Shown piece after piece: positions 54,414 through 64,000 of a stretch of DNA of 64,000 nt. The position numbers were made by a program, and so were the translations under genes. The notes under the pieces are model-generated. The model was not told the DNA's origin. It saw nothing but the letters and a program-made list of their open reading frames with translations, and did not search any database. Source of the stretch: Piezodorus guildinii (taxonomy: Eukaryota; Arthropoda; Insecta; Hemiptera; Pentatomidae); the NCBI GenBank assembly GCA_023052935.1, contig CM041298.1:23178692-23242691 (forward strand), written 5' to 3'. Position 1 is the first letter of the stretch; each line of letters starts with the position of its first letter.

Positions 54414-54794
54414 TTTTTTTTTTTTTAATTTGTTTTATTAAGAGATAATACAATCTGCCACCTTCTGGGGCAATGAGTATTAGAGATAAAATAAATCATT
54501 CATACCATATGTACATTGTAAATAAAATTAAAGAAAAAAAAATTAATAACGACTAAACAAATAAACGAAAAAATATATATACACAAAATTAAATAAGTAC
54601 TATAAAGAAAATAATAATAACAATCTTGTTCACATTCATACCTATTTACAATATTTACAAACTGCCCCTGGGATCACTGAATAAAACCTCGAGATCCACT
54701 AGTGGATGTCGAGGCACAATGCCAGAAGATCCCAGCGCCTCTCATTCAGCTGCGTCACTGGTCTTGAGAGCCAGTGGAGGCTGCGCGAGGGCGC
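54414..54794 (-). mobile_element. J2 LINE 3' fragment with near-perfect TSD
   Basis: TTATTTTAATT (54403-54413) and TTATTTTAAATT (54795-54806) flank it, one base different. It shares ATAATACAATCTGCCACC, CATTCATACCATATGTACA and both 3' UTR hairpins with the 7211 copy, with changed but still pairing bases. Confidence 0.82.
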
Positions 54795-54806
54795 TTATTT
54801 TAAATT

Positions 54807-55815
54807 AGAATTTCCACCTGTAATCATGTACAACAAAAACAAAATTGTGAATCATAAAAAAGTATTTTTATATTTTGTGCAAAACAATATAACTTATGTA
54901 CAACAGGAATTTCCTCAAACCTCGGAATACTAAGAGTACGTAGAACAACCTCAGTTGCTTCTGACGAACACTGTTTTATTACTGAATAATGAATCACACA
55001 CTTATATAAACAGATGTAACTTAATTTATAATGAAAAAAGGAACATAGCAATCCTTAATATTATAAAATACTATAATTATAACATCTTGAAGCGGAGTGC
55101 TCTTGATTTCAATATAGAATTAGGAGGGAGGGTGGCAGTTTACCAAGGGATAGTGGAGAGGATGAAGGAAGGCGGAAAAGATCAAATGAAGGTATTAGTG
55201 TTGTGGGGCATATGGTATCGCTTAATATACATAATGTGAAAGTACTTTCTGTTGGAAGTATGGATTCGAGTCATTACTGCGAGGCTATCTGAGGTAGGCA
55301 AAGTGAGGGAGCTACTTCCTTGGTATTTGTTGGATTATAAATATTAATATTTTAACTGACAAAGGGACTATGAAGTATTTAAATGTTAAGGAACTAATTA
55401 TTAGTTAATAATCTCATTCTATAACTCTGTATTTATCGTCAGTTTCTAGTGCTATTTGTATAGAGTTCGCGTTAAAACTGAAGTAATTGCTTTTAAACGT
55501 GTGACTACCCATATGTTGGTCACTTGTAGTACACGATTTAAAAATACATTTAATTTATATGCTAATATTACCGATAAACTTTGTGTTTGCTCATCGATCT
55601 CCAAAGTTTTGCGATTCATTTGCATATTGATGAGGGGTAATTGAACTAATTAGTTTCACTTGTTAGCTTAATCAATTAATACTCTAGGAGTTTATTCCAT
55701 TTACCGAATAGTGATTAGATAGTAGTGTGTAGTGTGTTTGTTAGCTTTTATAGGTGACAAATAGTTTGGATTAGTAGATGTAGAATAGTTTATCGAAACG
55801 ACTTCAAGTAGTACT
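54807..55815. other. Spacer, no feature supported
   Basis: Several frames of 60-95 codons show no domain. On the minus strand TTTATATAAG followed by AATAAAAC near 54970-55010 could be an LTR core, but no partner LTR or primer-binding site was found. Confidence 0.4.
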
Positions 55816-56055
55816 CCGGAGTATAGTTTCGTTGCTCTACTATTCCATCAAATTCTTCTGTTATCCAATCCCTACAATCGAAAACTAAAATCCTTAATGC
55901 TCCTTACTTTGGTACGAATAAACTGACCCATAAAGACCTTATGTTATGTATGGTGCTGACTTGGCGAGAACCAGATATAATTTCTTTTATGACAAATTCC
56001 ATTCCCACTCTAATCCTCTAGTTTCAATCCTTTCTTCCACTTCTTCTTCTTTAGT
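55816..56055 (+). pseudogene. Decayed Jockey J1 RT C-terminus
   Basis: Reads like J1 with errors: TIPSNSSVIQSLQSK, ILNAPYFGTNKLTHKDL, then after a shift GADLARTRYNFFYDKFHS and NPLVSILSS. The frame is broken at least twice. Its 3' part abuts a minus-strand LINE tail. Confidence 0.75.
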
Positions 56056-56395
56056 TCCTCTTCGTGCCAAAACTAGCGTCGAGGAGCCTCTATCCAATGC
56101 AGCCATGCCTCTCGGCCTCCTCCCAGTAGGTCGAATTTCCAGAACTATTCGTGGATCTCTCTCCTCCTCCATCCAACAAATGAAGCCATACCACTTCAAT
56201 TGTTGGTTCCCCAACAATGTCTTATGTTCTGGCATCTCTAGACCTTCCTTCTCTAATACGTTCATTCCAGACGCGGTCCCTTCTGGTCTTTCCGCAGGAA
56301 CTTCATCTCGGCTGCTGTCACTCGGCTAACTTGCTTGTCCACCTTAATCCAGCTTTCGCTTCCATAAGTGAGGGTTGGGAGGGGAAATTCGTTAT
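56056..56395 (-). pseudogene. LINE RT C-terminal tail (QLKWYG type)
   Basis: Minus strand: KLDKVDKQVSRVTAAEMKFL, a broken stretch, NQQLKWYGFICWMEEERDPR and IRPTGRRPRGMAALDRGSST. The AAEMKFLR...LKWYGHV...GRRPRGRPR pattern is common at the C-terminus of arthropod LINE RTs. Frameshifts make it non-functional. It resembles the 14486 element in type but not closely in sequence. Confidence 0.75.
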
Positions 56396-56399
56396 CCAA

Positions 56400-57310
56400 A
56401 GTTAAGACAACTTTACGCCCGAGATGATATAACAACTTTTTCTTGAAAATCGGCTAACCCAAAGAGCCACTTTATACTATGCATTTTGCACCTTTTTATG
56501 ATTTTCTAAAAAAATACTCTAACGATTTTAAATTGATGTAAAATTTAATAGGCTGTAATATCATGTAGGTTTCATTCTGATTGAAATAGCCTGACAGGGT
56601 TTAAATGCCGATATTTTAAATTTTCTTTCTATAAAGTAACTTTCAATTTGTACATTCCAAAAGATTAACCTTATCATCTTAATGACATTGATGAAGGACA
56701 GCCAAATATACAAGCTGGACGAATTTGATGACCAACTAAATAGAAATAATATTGCTTTATTGGGAAATAATACAATCTGCCACTATCTTGGGCAATAAGT
56801 ATTAGAGATAAAAGAAGTCATTCATTCCATATGGACAGAGTAAAACAAACAAAAAATAAAATACCTCAATAACAAATGAAAAAAAATAAAATAAAAATAA
56901 ATGAAATAAAATAATTATAATCTTGGCCACATTCATACCTAATGACCAACTAAAGGTTAAAAGAGCAAAAATATTTTCATATGTAGTTTTTGGTTTTTTG
57001 ATAATGAGAAGAGTAATATAGACGTACAATATACCGTTGGAAAGAGGAAGATTTTAGAAAAAAATACTGATACACAAAGTTTTAAAAAATAATATAAAGT
57101 GACGAATAGGGAATATACTTATTACTGATTAACAATTTAATGTAGTTATATTATTTATTCTAAGTCATATGTTTCTAACGAAAATTAATATACGTTTTAT
57201 TAAAATCAACTTCAAATATTTTTCAAATTGAAGTATATTTAATAGTTTTTAGATTTATTTTAACAGTCAAGGTAAGTGAAAGTCGTGTGCTGCCGGCACC
57301 AGGTTTTTTT
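56400..57310 (+). repeat. Family 1, 5'-incomplete copy with LINE insert
   Basis: Lacks the TTTTTACTTTCAC start. Continues from GACAACTTTACGCCCGAGAT to AAGGTAAGTGAAAGTCGTG and the terminal T-run. Cut at 56740/56941 by a LINE tail. Confidence 0.78.
56741..56941 (-). mobile_element. J2 LINE 3' end, 201 bp, 13-bp TSD
   Basis: ATGACCAACTAAA is exact at 56728-56740 and 56942-56954. The insert is only the terminal 3' UTR (ATTGCTTTATTGGGAAATAA on the plus strand), nearly identical to 7223-7300. Confidence 0.9.
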
Positions 57311-57394
57311 CCCGTTATACCTCATTTAATCATTTCCAATACATTTTCAATGTAACGTTGTCAATCATTTTTTTTCTTTCTTTCCCCTTCTTCT

Positions 57395-57622
57395 CAGTTT
57401 ACCTTTTCGACGCCTACCGGTGAAATTAGCGCATTATAACTTTTTATTATTAATATTAAGCTCCATTACTGAGCAAATAACTTTACATGCTTATTAGAGT
57501 CGCCGCGAGACTACAACTTCATTTATACTAGATCGGTACAAGCTCTGTAATTCCGCGTTGTTCAGCATTTGATACCACCATTTTACGTCCTCTCCGAAGG
57601 AATGCAGAATCAAGGATTTTTT
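57395..57622 (-). pseudogene. Old RTE fragment followed by a SINE B scrap
   Basis: Decayed version of the RTE C-terminal coding region (CGACGCCTACCGGTG, AGAGTCGCCGCGAGAC, GTAATTCCGCGTTGTTC against CGGACGCCTACCAGTCGG, TGAGTCTCCGCGATGC, CAATTCCGCGTTATGC in the 10612 copy). 57582-57622 is a minus-strand SINE B body piece (CGTCCTCTCCGAAGGAATG). Confidence 0.65.
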
Positions 57623-57876
57623 ATCCCCTATTGCCCGCGATTTTGGAACAGAAGGTGAGTGAGCCTGAAAAGTTCATATACGATTTCATACCTAATTAAA
57701 TTCTAGTATTTATTTTATTCTCAAATAAAAAGTACTAAATTATATATATATATTTTTTCTAGTAAGGTTTTATTAGGAATAATCATAAGGTGAAAGACTT
57801 AATCATATTCATATTTTGAGAATGTTTTAGTTTCATAAAAAAAAATAACAAAAGAAATTCGCAAATAATTAAGTAT

Positions 57877-58152
57877 TCTTTTCTTTCAGTGGCGCGACAG
57901 GCCGTGTAGGCCCTGGGCCTAGCGGTGTAAACTAACGCTTCACGATGCTATTTTTAGTGTAGGGTCATTTCCCTACGACTAATTTTGTGAGTGACCACCC
58001 TTTGGCTGACGGGTCTCACACACCCGGGGGAGAGGTTGTGAGTGAATCCCCATTTTTTTACATCCTTATAAAAGCCCCGCCGGGAATGAGATTCGAACTC
58101 AGAACCTGTAGCATTAGAGACTAGCGCGCTAGCCACTCAGCCACGAGCTCCC
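57877..58152 (-). mobile_element. Family A SINE with 15-bp TSD
   Basis: CAAATAATTAAGTAT is exact at 57862-57876 and 58153-58167. On the minus strand: GGGGAGCTCGTGGCTGAGTG (head, A box), GAGTTCGAATCTCATTCC (B box), body and the CCTGTCGCGCCAC end, then a short A-rich tail. Full length. Confidence 0.92.
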
Positions 58153-58167
58153 CAAATAATTAAGTAT

Positions 58168-58944
58168 AATAATTTATAATTTACAAATAACTATATGATG
58201 GTATGACCGGTTATTCACAAATATGAAAAGCTATAAATTAATCAAAGGAAAATGGTTAATAAGCAATGCTAATTTCAAAAAGCTAAATCTCTGATATTTC
58301 ACAAACCGATTTCATTGATTTTTTTGTGGGGAATTTAATTATCTATTAAATAGTTCTTTGCTATTAATAAATTCGTTTGGCGGACTATGGATTTGTTTTT
58401 ATTATTTTATTTTTATTTTTTTTAACGGATTTTTTTCCCTTGATTTCAGAATACTTTTAATTTTTCTCAATTTTATTATTGAATAACCGAGATATAGAGA
58501 ATTACATCTATTACATAAGTTGTGGCTTGACCGTATACGATTTTTTTTTCTTTTTATTTGTTCATCACAGTATCTTGATTTCGAAAAACTTTTCAGTTTT
58601 TCCACATCTTTAACAATAATCGAGTTTTGGGAGAATTTTCATTTTTTTTTTGTTTGTTCAAAGGTTCGTTATTGAAAATACAATGATTAACCAATAAGGA
58701 CCAAAGTTAAAATTTCTAATAAAAAAAACTGCTTCTTATGCGGATGGCTCCTTAAATAATCAATGTATTAACGTCCATGGAAACAGAAAGGACACTTCTC
58801 TTAGACGTATGTGGGAACGTATGTCTTCTTTACTATCTGGAGAAACATCTGTCTCCCAGACATGCCCATTTCACTGAATTCATTTCATTAGTACAGTTTG
58901 AATAACTTTACAGTACATTTCATTTTTTTTTTTGTTTAACTTAA
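58168..58944. other. AT-rich spacer, nothing recognised
   Basis: A 67-codon Lys/Arg-rich minus-strand frame at 58402-58605 is what AT-rich DNA gives by chance. No repeat partner was found. Confidence 0.45.
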
Positions 58945-59410
58945 AAAAAAAAAGTCTGGTGCAACTTTCACTTACCTCCGTCATTCATGTCAATTTAAGA
59001 ATTTTTAAATAAATTTAGAAAGGAAAATAAATTGTTAAAGAATTATTTACATTGGATTTAAATAGAAATATGTATTTTATTAAATAATCTATGATAATAT
59101 TATCTAAGATAATCAGTTGTTTTTTTTATCAGCTTTACATCACTCTCCTTTAACTTTTATTTAAACTTACTTGTACGTATAAGATTATTTTTTTTCTAAA
59201 ATCTTCAAAAAATTAAAAAAATATTTTTGCAGTTATCTCCTTTAGTTGGATATCGAATGCGTTCAACTTGTATATTTACCTGTTTTTTTATCAATGCTAA
59301 TCAGATGATATGGAAATTTTTTTTAAAAAATACAAAATTAAAGATACCTTAAAGGAAATTTTTTTTTAAATACCGGCATTGAAGAACTCTCAGACTATTT
59401 AATCAGAATT
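58945..59410 (-). repeat. Family 1, partial diverged copy
   Basis: Begins AAGTCTGGTGCAACTTTCAC (internal loss of the GCGGGCAACACACG word) and fades after TACCGGCATTGAAGAACTC. Confidence 0.65.
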
Positions 59411-60904
59411 ATGAATATGAAAAAATATATATTAAAAAAATCTTTGTAGGTACGTTTTATATAAATATAGTGTTACGTAGTAGTTATCCAAGTAAAAAAA
59501 TAAAAATATACATACATATATATATTCCATCCAATGGAAGAAATTTATAATAATAGGTATACTAAATATTATGTATGTGCACAGTGTGTAAGTAATATCT
59601 AATGACATAACGATCCTGCAGCTCTATCCCTACTCTTCATGCTTGACCAGTTACTAATCAAAGAGTTGAAAAAATTCTGTTTTTGTTATTTTTTACTATT
59701 GGCTACATTTTAGATCAACTTGAAATATATATATTTTGTGCAGGACCCTCCAATGAATTAAATTAGTAAAAAATTGTTAGGGTACGAATCCAACATAATT
59801 TAAAAAATATTTTTTTAAAAAAATAAACATTTTGACTCACGCTTTCGAAATAAAAAAAATTAAAAAAATGTTTTTTGAAACTCTTTTAAAATAAACATTA
59901 ACATATATTTTTTTCATGAATGTTGGTTGATCCGTTTAGAAGAAATTTTTTTTTTATTTTTGACCATGGGGTTCACTTGCGAGAATATTGAAAAAAAAAT
60001 ATGTTACAGAAGACACTCCAATGAAATAATGTAGCGAAAAATCGGAGATGAACCAAACCATCATAAGCAGGAATTTTTTTTTTTTTTAAACCTATTTGTA
60101 AAATCCATCACATATATTTTTTTCGTGATAATCGGTTGAGCTGAGGAGAAAACAATTTTTTTTTATTTTTTCTTTCCCCCTCCATAACTTCTCTTCCGTT
60201 AGGATTAAGGGGCTAATAATTTGCGTTAGGTTGTTTCTCATAGGTGTGACTCAATAGTATAAAATTCGTTTTAATACACGCGTGGGCAGATTTCACCTGC
60301 TTATTTGGCTAGACCCTTTCTGAATAGGAAAAGATTGTCAAATTTCCGAAAGGAGCAACACCATAAGAGCTATAGTGTGTCTAACTGTGGATGAAATAAA
60401 CGTTACACAATAAATTTTACAGATCCCCAGTCAAAAGAGGTATACCTGTAAAAAAATATAATTATAAGAAAATATATAAATAAATAAATAAAAAATAAAA
60501 AAAAGGTTATGTGTTGCGGGCAGCAGATTTTTAAAGCCATACACGCTAAATGAGTTATAAGTATTTAATGAAATGTGCTTAAAAATAAACGCTGCTATAT
60601 TTTTGTTAGCCTTACTTAACAATTACTGATCGATATCTCTTTATTAAACCAATAAAACGATTCCATCAGTTAAACAATATGGATAGGGGAGTGCGTGTTT
60701 CGTCGCCATCTGGTTCGGAACTAGAAACACCAGTCGGCAAACTTCTTCCCTATTCAAACATCACGCCATCTCGGCAATGGAAAAAAAAAATCTGAAAATT
60801 ATATCAAAGATAAAATTCATTTGTTTAAATTGTTAAGTTAATTAATACAAATTAATAAATCAGACATTCACATTTAAATAAATTAGTAATCATTAATAAG
60901 TTAT
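59411..60904. other. AT-rich spacer; balanced island at 60660-60790
   Basis: Homopolymer-rich. The island has two CGCCATCT(G/C) words (about 60709 and 60766; CCAGATGGCG on the minus strand at the first), reminiscent of CTCF-type sites, and a 37-codon frame from ATGGATAGGGGAG. GTGTTGCGGGCAGCAG at about 60512 is a family 1 end scrap. Confidence 0.35.
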
Positions 60905-61340
60905 AAAAATCTGGTAGGGAAAAGACAACATTCATTTACCTCTCTTCTTAAAATCAAGACTTAAATAAATTCAAACTCGTAAAAGAATAATAAATTGAAA
61001 ATGTTATTTTATATGAAATAATGTAATAATATAAATTATTATCCATAACAATAACTTATTTTTACCATTTTGTCAATTTGCATTAAATTTCATATTTTAG
61101 GAGTTTATATGCCTGAGATGTTACAACAACTTTTTCATCAAGATGGGCAAACCAGAAGAACCAAATTTTAAATTAATTCGCTAATGTTTTGATTATTTTC
61201 TTCAACGGTACCTTTAATTTTGAGTAATCGAAAAAAAAAAGAAGAATATTATCTTATTATCATTGATAAAACTCGGCTAAAATTACAAAATAAAATAATT
61301 TGATAAACAACTTAATGAGAAAAGAGAAAATATCTTTTTT
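60905..61340. repeat. Two family 1 fragments (minus then plus)
   Basis: 60905-61080 begins with a decayed CTGGTAGGGAAAAGACAAC end. 61080-61340 is plus-oriented (ATGCCTGAGATGTTACAAC, CCAGAAGAACC). Confidence 0.6.
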
Positions 61341-61386
61341 GGTATTTTTTTTTCCAGGGATGATATTAGTAAGTAATAGTTGCGAT

Positions 61387-61389
<3 letters not shown>

Positions 61390-61429
<40 letters not shown>

Positions 61430-61434
61430 TATAT

Positions 61435-61468
<34 letters not shown>
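61390..61468. repeat. Compound (CT)n(AT)n microsatellite
   Basis: An uninterrupted CT run of about 32 bases is followed by imperfect AT repeats. Confidence 0.95.
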
Positions 61469-61472
<4 letters not shown>

Positions 61473-62012
61473 ATTCTTCTGATTTCTTCTTTAGTTGATA
61501 ATCTTAAGCTGGTATGTAGTACATTACTAATTAGTTTTAATTTCAATTATTATTATTATTTTAATTATTGTAGTGTAATGAAATTTTTTGTTTGATTTAC
61601 TACCTATAATTGGGCCTAGGCCTGTCGGTGGATGATGTAAAAAAAAATCAAATTATTATTTTATACTCATCTAGCGAAGCTAACAAGCTGAAATAGGTAA
61701 TTATTTATAACATAAAAGGCTTTACAATTTTTTAGAAGACCTTGTGAATTAAATAAGATATTAATGAAAACAAATAATAACTAATAATTACTGTATCTTA
61801 ACAGTGTATTTTAATTTCTTATATATTTTATAAAATAAAATGAAAATAAAAAAGAAGCAATTGGCCAATCTATGTATAATTTAGCTTTGTAATTACTTAT
61901 AATTAGAATTACTTAGTCTATCGATAAAGACGTTCCGAACATTATAAACACAAACATCGTGGTGAGTGAGCGAAATACAATTAAATTGCAGAGTCTAGAA
62001 GAAGGGTCGGTC
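61469..62012. other. AT-rich spacer, nothing recognised
   Basis: Poly-A near 61639. No coding or repeat signal. Confidence 0.45.
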
Positions 62013-62024
62013 CACGTGACGTCA
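62013..62024. promoter_or_regulatory. Overlapping E-box and CRE
   Basis: CACGTG (62013-62018) overlaps a perfect CRE, TGACGTCA (62017-62024), in a balanced-composition patch (61975-62075) that matches no repeat in the window. Such combinations bind bZIP and bHLH factors and often sit in promoters. No adjacent gene is visible, so the role is inference. Confidence 0.35.
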
Positions 62025-62059
62025 TCTGGCAATCTACTGCGCAACCACCTCTTGAGTGC

Positions 62060-62296
62060 TACCGTTTTGTTCTAGTTACCGCGATTAGGCCTAAATCACG
62101 CTCGGCCACCAGGTTATTTTCTCCAATTTTAGGTACCTACTTTACAGAGGCTGAGTGTGCCCCAGGAGGGTCTCCATACCTCAGGGTCACCCCACAGCTG
62201 GAATTATAGAATAAATAATTCTGCCTCAGCTAGGATTAGAACTTGAGACCTGGAGAACTTTAGCCTGATTGCCTATCTAATATGTCACGCAGATTC
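62060..62296 (-). repeat. SINE-like repeat D with tRNA-like end
   Basis: The minus strand starts GGAATCTGCGTGACATATTA and has GGTCTCAAGTTCTAATCC, which resembles a B box. The other end shares GCCTAAATCACGCTC-type words with 7066-7210. The copy at 7066 lacks the tRNA-like end. Confidence 0.6.
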
Positions 62297-62805
62297 CAAT
62301 AATAATAAAGACATTTAATGTAAGCATAAATTTCATAATAGAAACTTAATAAAGTTTAAATTTCCTTTGGGGTCAATTTAAAGTTTCTTAAAAAAAAGAA
62401 AAACGTTTGAGATTATAAATTTAAAAGAAAATTATTCAAATAAAGGAGTGACACATTTTCCAATCTGTTTAATGGGCAACTTGACTCAATGAAAATGGAT
62501 GGCTTTCAGATAGAGGTCTAAGGAGGGCCTTTCTCGTTTCCTCTGACATAAATGGTTAATTCTGGTTTCCATAAATTTGCTACCAATTTGCTCCTGTCAT
62601 CAATCGTGTAATAAATTCCGTAGCTGGTCCCTGTCGGAGAAAAATATTTATTTCGGACTCGACATGTAATCAACTTTATTTATTTACCAAACGAGGTTTT
62701 CAATCATCTCTCATTGACGTCTAACGAGATTGGCAGTTCTACGGCTTTTTTATTTTTCAGTCTGTACATAACTGATAGCTACAAATATAAATATATATTT
62801 TTAAA
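62297..62805. other. Non-repetitive spacer
   Basis: 62440-62780 is more balanced in composition (CAATCATCTCTCATTGACG) and shows no repeat or frame. It could be host sequence. Confidence 0.4.
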
Positions 62806-63398
62806 AAAAATCTGGTGAGCTCAACACACGACTTTAACTTACCATAGTTTTTAAAATCGATTTAAGAACTTTTAAATAAACTTAGTTAGTGAAAAAGAAA
62901 AAAAATGAGAATTTCATTGAGTTTCGATAAAAATATTTGTTTTATTAAATAATCGATTCTATCAATATCTACAACAAAAACTTTTATCACTATCTTATTC
63001 AAAAATCTTTAGCTTTCCAACGGTATATCACACCGTCCATATTACTAATCTTGTTCTAAAAAGAAAAAAAAATCTGGTGCGGGCAACACACGACTTTCAC
63101 TTACCTTGATTTTTAAAATCAATGAAAGAATTTTAAACAGATAAAAATTACAGTTAGAGATAAAAATACGTGAAAATATTAAGGAATTAATCAAATTGAA
63201 TTTCTATAGAAACATGTGTTTTATTAAAAAATCTATTATATTATTATCTAAAATAATCAGTTAGTTTTATCTTCTCATCACTCTCTATTAAATTTTTAAA
63301 TCTTGTGTATGAGATAATATTTTTTCTAAAATCTTTAGCTTTCCAATGGTATATCATACATGTATATTACTGCTCTTATGTTCAAAAACGGAAACTTA
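62806..63398 (-). repeat. Two adjacent family 1 partial copies, the second cut by an RTE
   Basis: The first runs from CTGGTGAGCTCAACACACGA (62811) to about 63060. The second starts at CTGGTGCGGGCAACACACGA (63073) and stops at 63398, where the RTE (TAA)n tail begins. Confidence 0.78.
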
Positions 63399-64000
63399 AT
63401 AATAATAATAATAATAATAGGCTTAGCGAACCCGAAGGTTCGATGCCGATACCACCAAATTCCGCCTACACAGACTCGTCCAATGTTCACCATTCAAGCC
63501 CATCTCCGCTTCGGCCTACCTTTCGGACGCCTACCAGTCGGATCAGCAAATACCAACTTTCTCGGAATCCGCTCGTCATCGAGCCCAACAACTTTACTCG
63601 CCCATTTGAGTCTCCGCGATGCAATCAGCTCAATTATATTCACAGGATGCAAGTTCCGCAATTCCACGTTGTGCAACCTTCTAAACTCCCCAGTGGCCTC
63701 ATCTCTCTTTGGACCAAATATTTTACGCAATACCTTATTTTCGAAAACCTTAAGCCGTTGTTCATCCTTCAAAGAAAGCGGCCACGTTTCACATCCGTAA
63801 AGAACCGTTGGAAGAATAATAGTTTTATAAATTCTAATCTTTAAGTTTTTAGATAGAAGCCGCGAACGAAGTAACTTAGCAACTGAATAATAACATGCAT
63901 TTCCCACCTTTAACCGGGACTTTATTTCTTCCTGGATTTCATTTTTTCTAGTTATAATTGAACCTAAATACTTGAATTTCTCTACGTGTGTTAAAGTATG
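63399..64000 (-). mobile_element. RTE LINE, 3' part, continues past the right edge
   Basis: The tail (TAA)n is at 63399-63419, then the RTE frame on the minus strand. The 5' end and its TSD lie outside the window. Confidence 0.9.
63424..64000 (-). pseudogene. RTE RT C-terminus with a deletion, partial
   Basis: From the right edge the frame reads GNACYYSVAKLLRSRLLS, YKTIILPTVLYGCETWPLSL, FGPKRDEATGEFRRLHNVE, ASKVVGLDDERIPRKLVF and RPKGRPKRRW. A deletion of about 35 bases near 63505 then shifts the frame and removes EDCVKADLG-type residues. It belongs with the 37404 copy (GLDDER, NLHP). The catalytic part should lie beyond the edge. It keeps the PTVLYGCE segment that the 38582 copy has lost. 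Confidence 0.85.

Noticed and set aside
54955..55010. Possible LTR core (TATA and AATAAA on the minus strand)
   Set aside because: No second LTR, no primer-binding site, and no gag or pol sequence nearby.
56217..56405. Plus-strand frame over 56.2-56.4 kb
   Set aside because: Antisense of the LINE RT tail on the minus strand.

Overview
This looks like a transposon-rich intergenic stretch of an AT-rich animal genome, most likely an arthropod and probably an insect. The grounds are Jockey-clade and RTE-clade LINEs, piggyBac, Tc1 and mariner remnants, Helitrons, tRNA-derived SINEs, and no prokaryote-style gene packing. I cannot name the species. I found no rRNA, true tRNA, CRISPR array or complete host gene. 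The only plausible host coding sequence is a basic, serine-rich N-terminus running off the left edge (132 to 1, minus strand).

Much of the window is built from one unclassified 0.9 kb interspersed repeat, here called family 1, with 20 or more whole or partial copies. One end reads TTTTTACTTTCACTTAC. The other carries GTAAGTGAAAGT, then GTGTTGCCCGCACCAGA and a T-run. A (CA)n/(GT)n tract sits at a fixed internal place. Plus orientation here means starting at the TTTTTACTTTCACTTAC end. Younger elements sit inside these copies, so the insertion order can often be read directly.

Layout. 0-2.3 kb: N-terminus of a possible host gene, a tRNA-like SINE head, a piggyBac transposase tail, a 47-bp minisatellite. 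3-7 kb: family 1 copies, one split by a 1.1 kb array of direct and inverted 76-bp monomers. 7-8.3 kb: a Jockey-type LINE inside a SINE-like repeat, with a 12-bp target-site duplication (TSD). 9.3-10.5 kb: long inverted repeats around an RNase H/zinc-finger LINE tail. 10.6-15.1 kb: a full-length RTE LINE with a perfect 14-bp TSD, plus a second LINE fragment, both in one family 1 copy. 16.2-17.9 kb: a SINE inside another SINE, a third SINE, family 1. 19-22.6 kb: a 1.01 kb tandem array of Jockey tail plus a MITE-like unit whose sequence quality decays rightward. 24.5-26.2 kb: a Jockey element inside repeat family 3. 26.2-30.8 kb: family 1 copies, one split by a Helitron that holds an RTE fragment. 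31.9-35.5 kb: LINE fossils and a Tc1 element split by a LINE tail. 37.4-40.5 kb: two RTE copies. 41.8-43.7 kb: nested Jockey/MITE composite. 44.2-51.9 kb: a LINE tail, family 1, Jockey, a deleted mariner and repeat family 2. 52.5-58.2 kb: more LINE fragments and a SINE with a 15-bp TSD. 58.2-64 kb: AT-rich sequence, a possible regulatory patch near 62.0 kb, and a fifth RTE-related piece running off the right edge.

The retroelement genes have the usual logic: an APE-type endonuclease nicks the target and the reverse transcriptase primes from the nick. Most copies are 5'-truncated. Only the 10.6-13.9 kb RTE is close to intact; its two visible frameshifts are single-base changes in or beside homopolymer runs and could be assembly errors.
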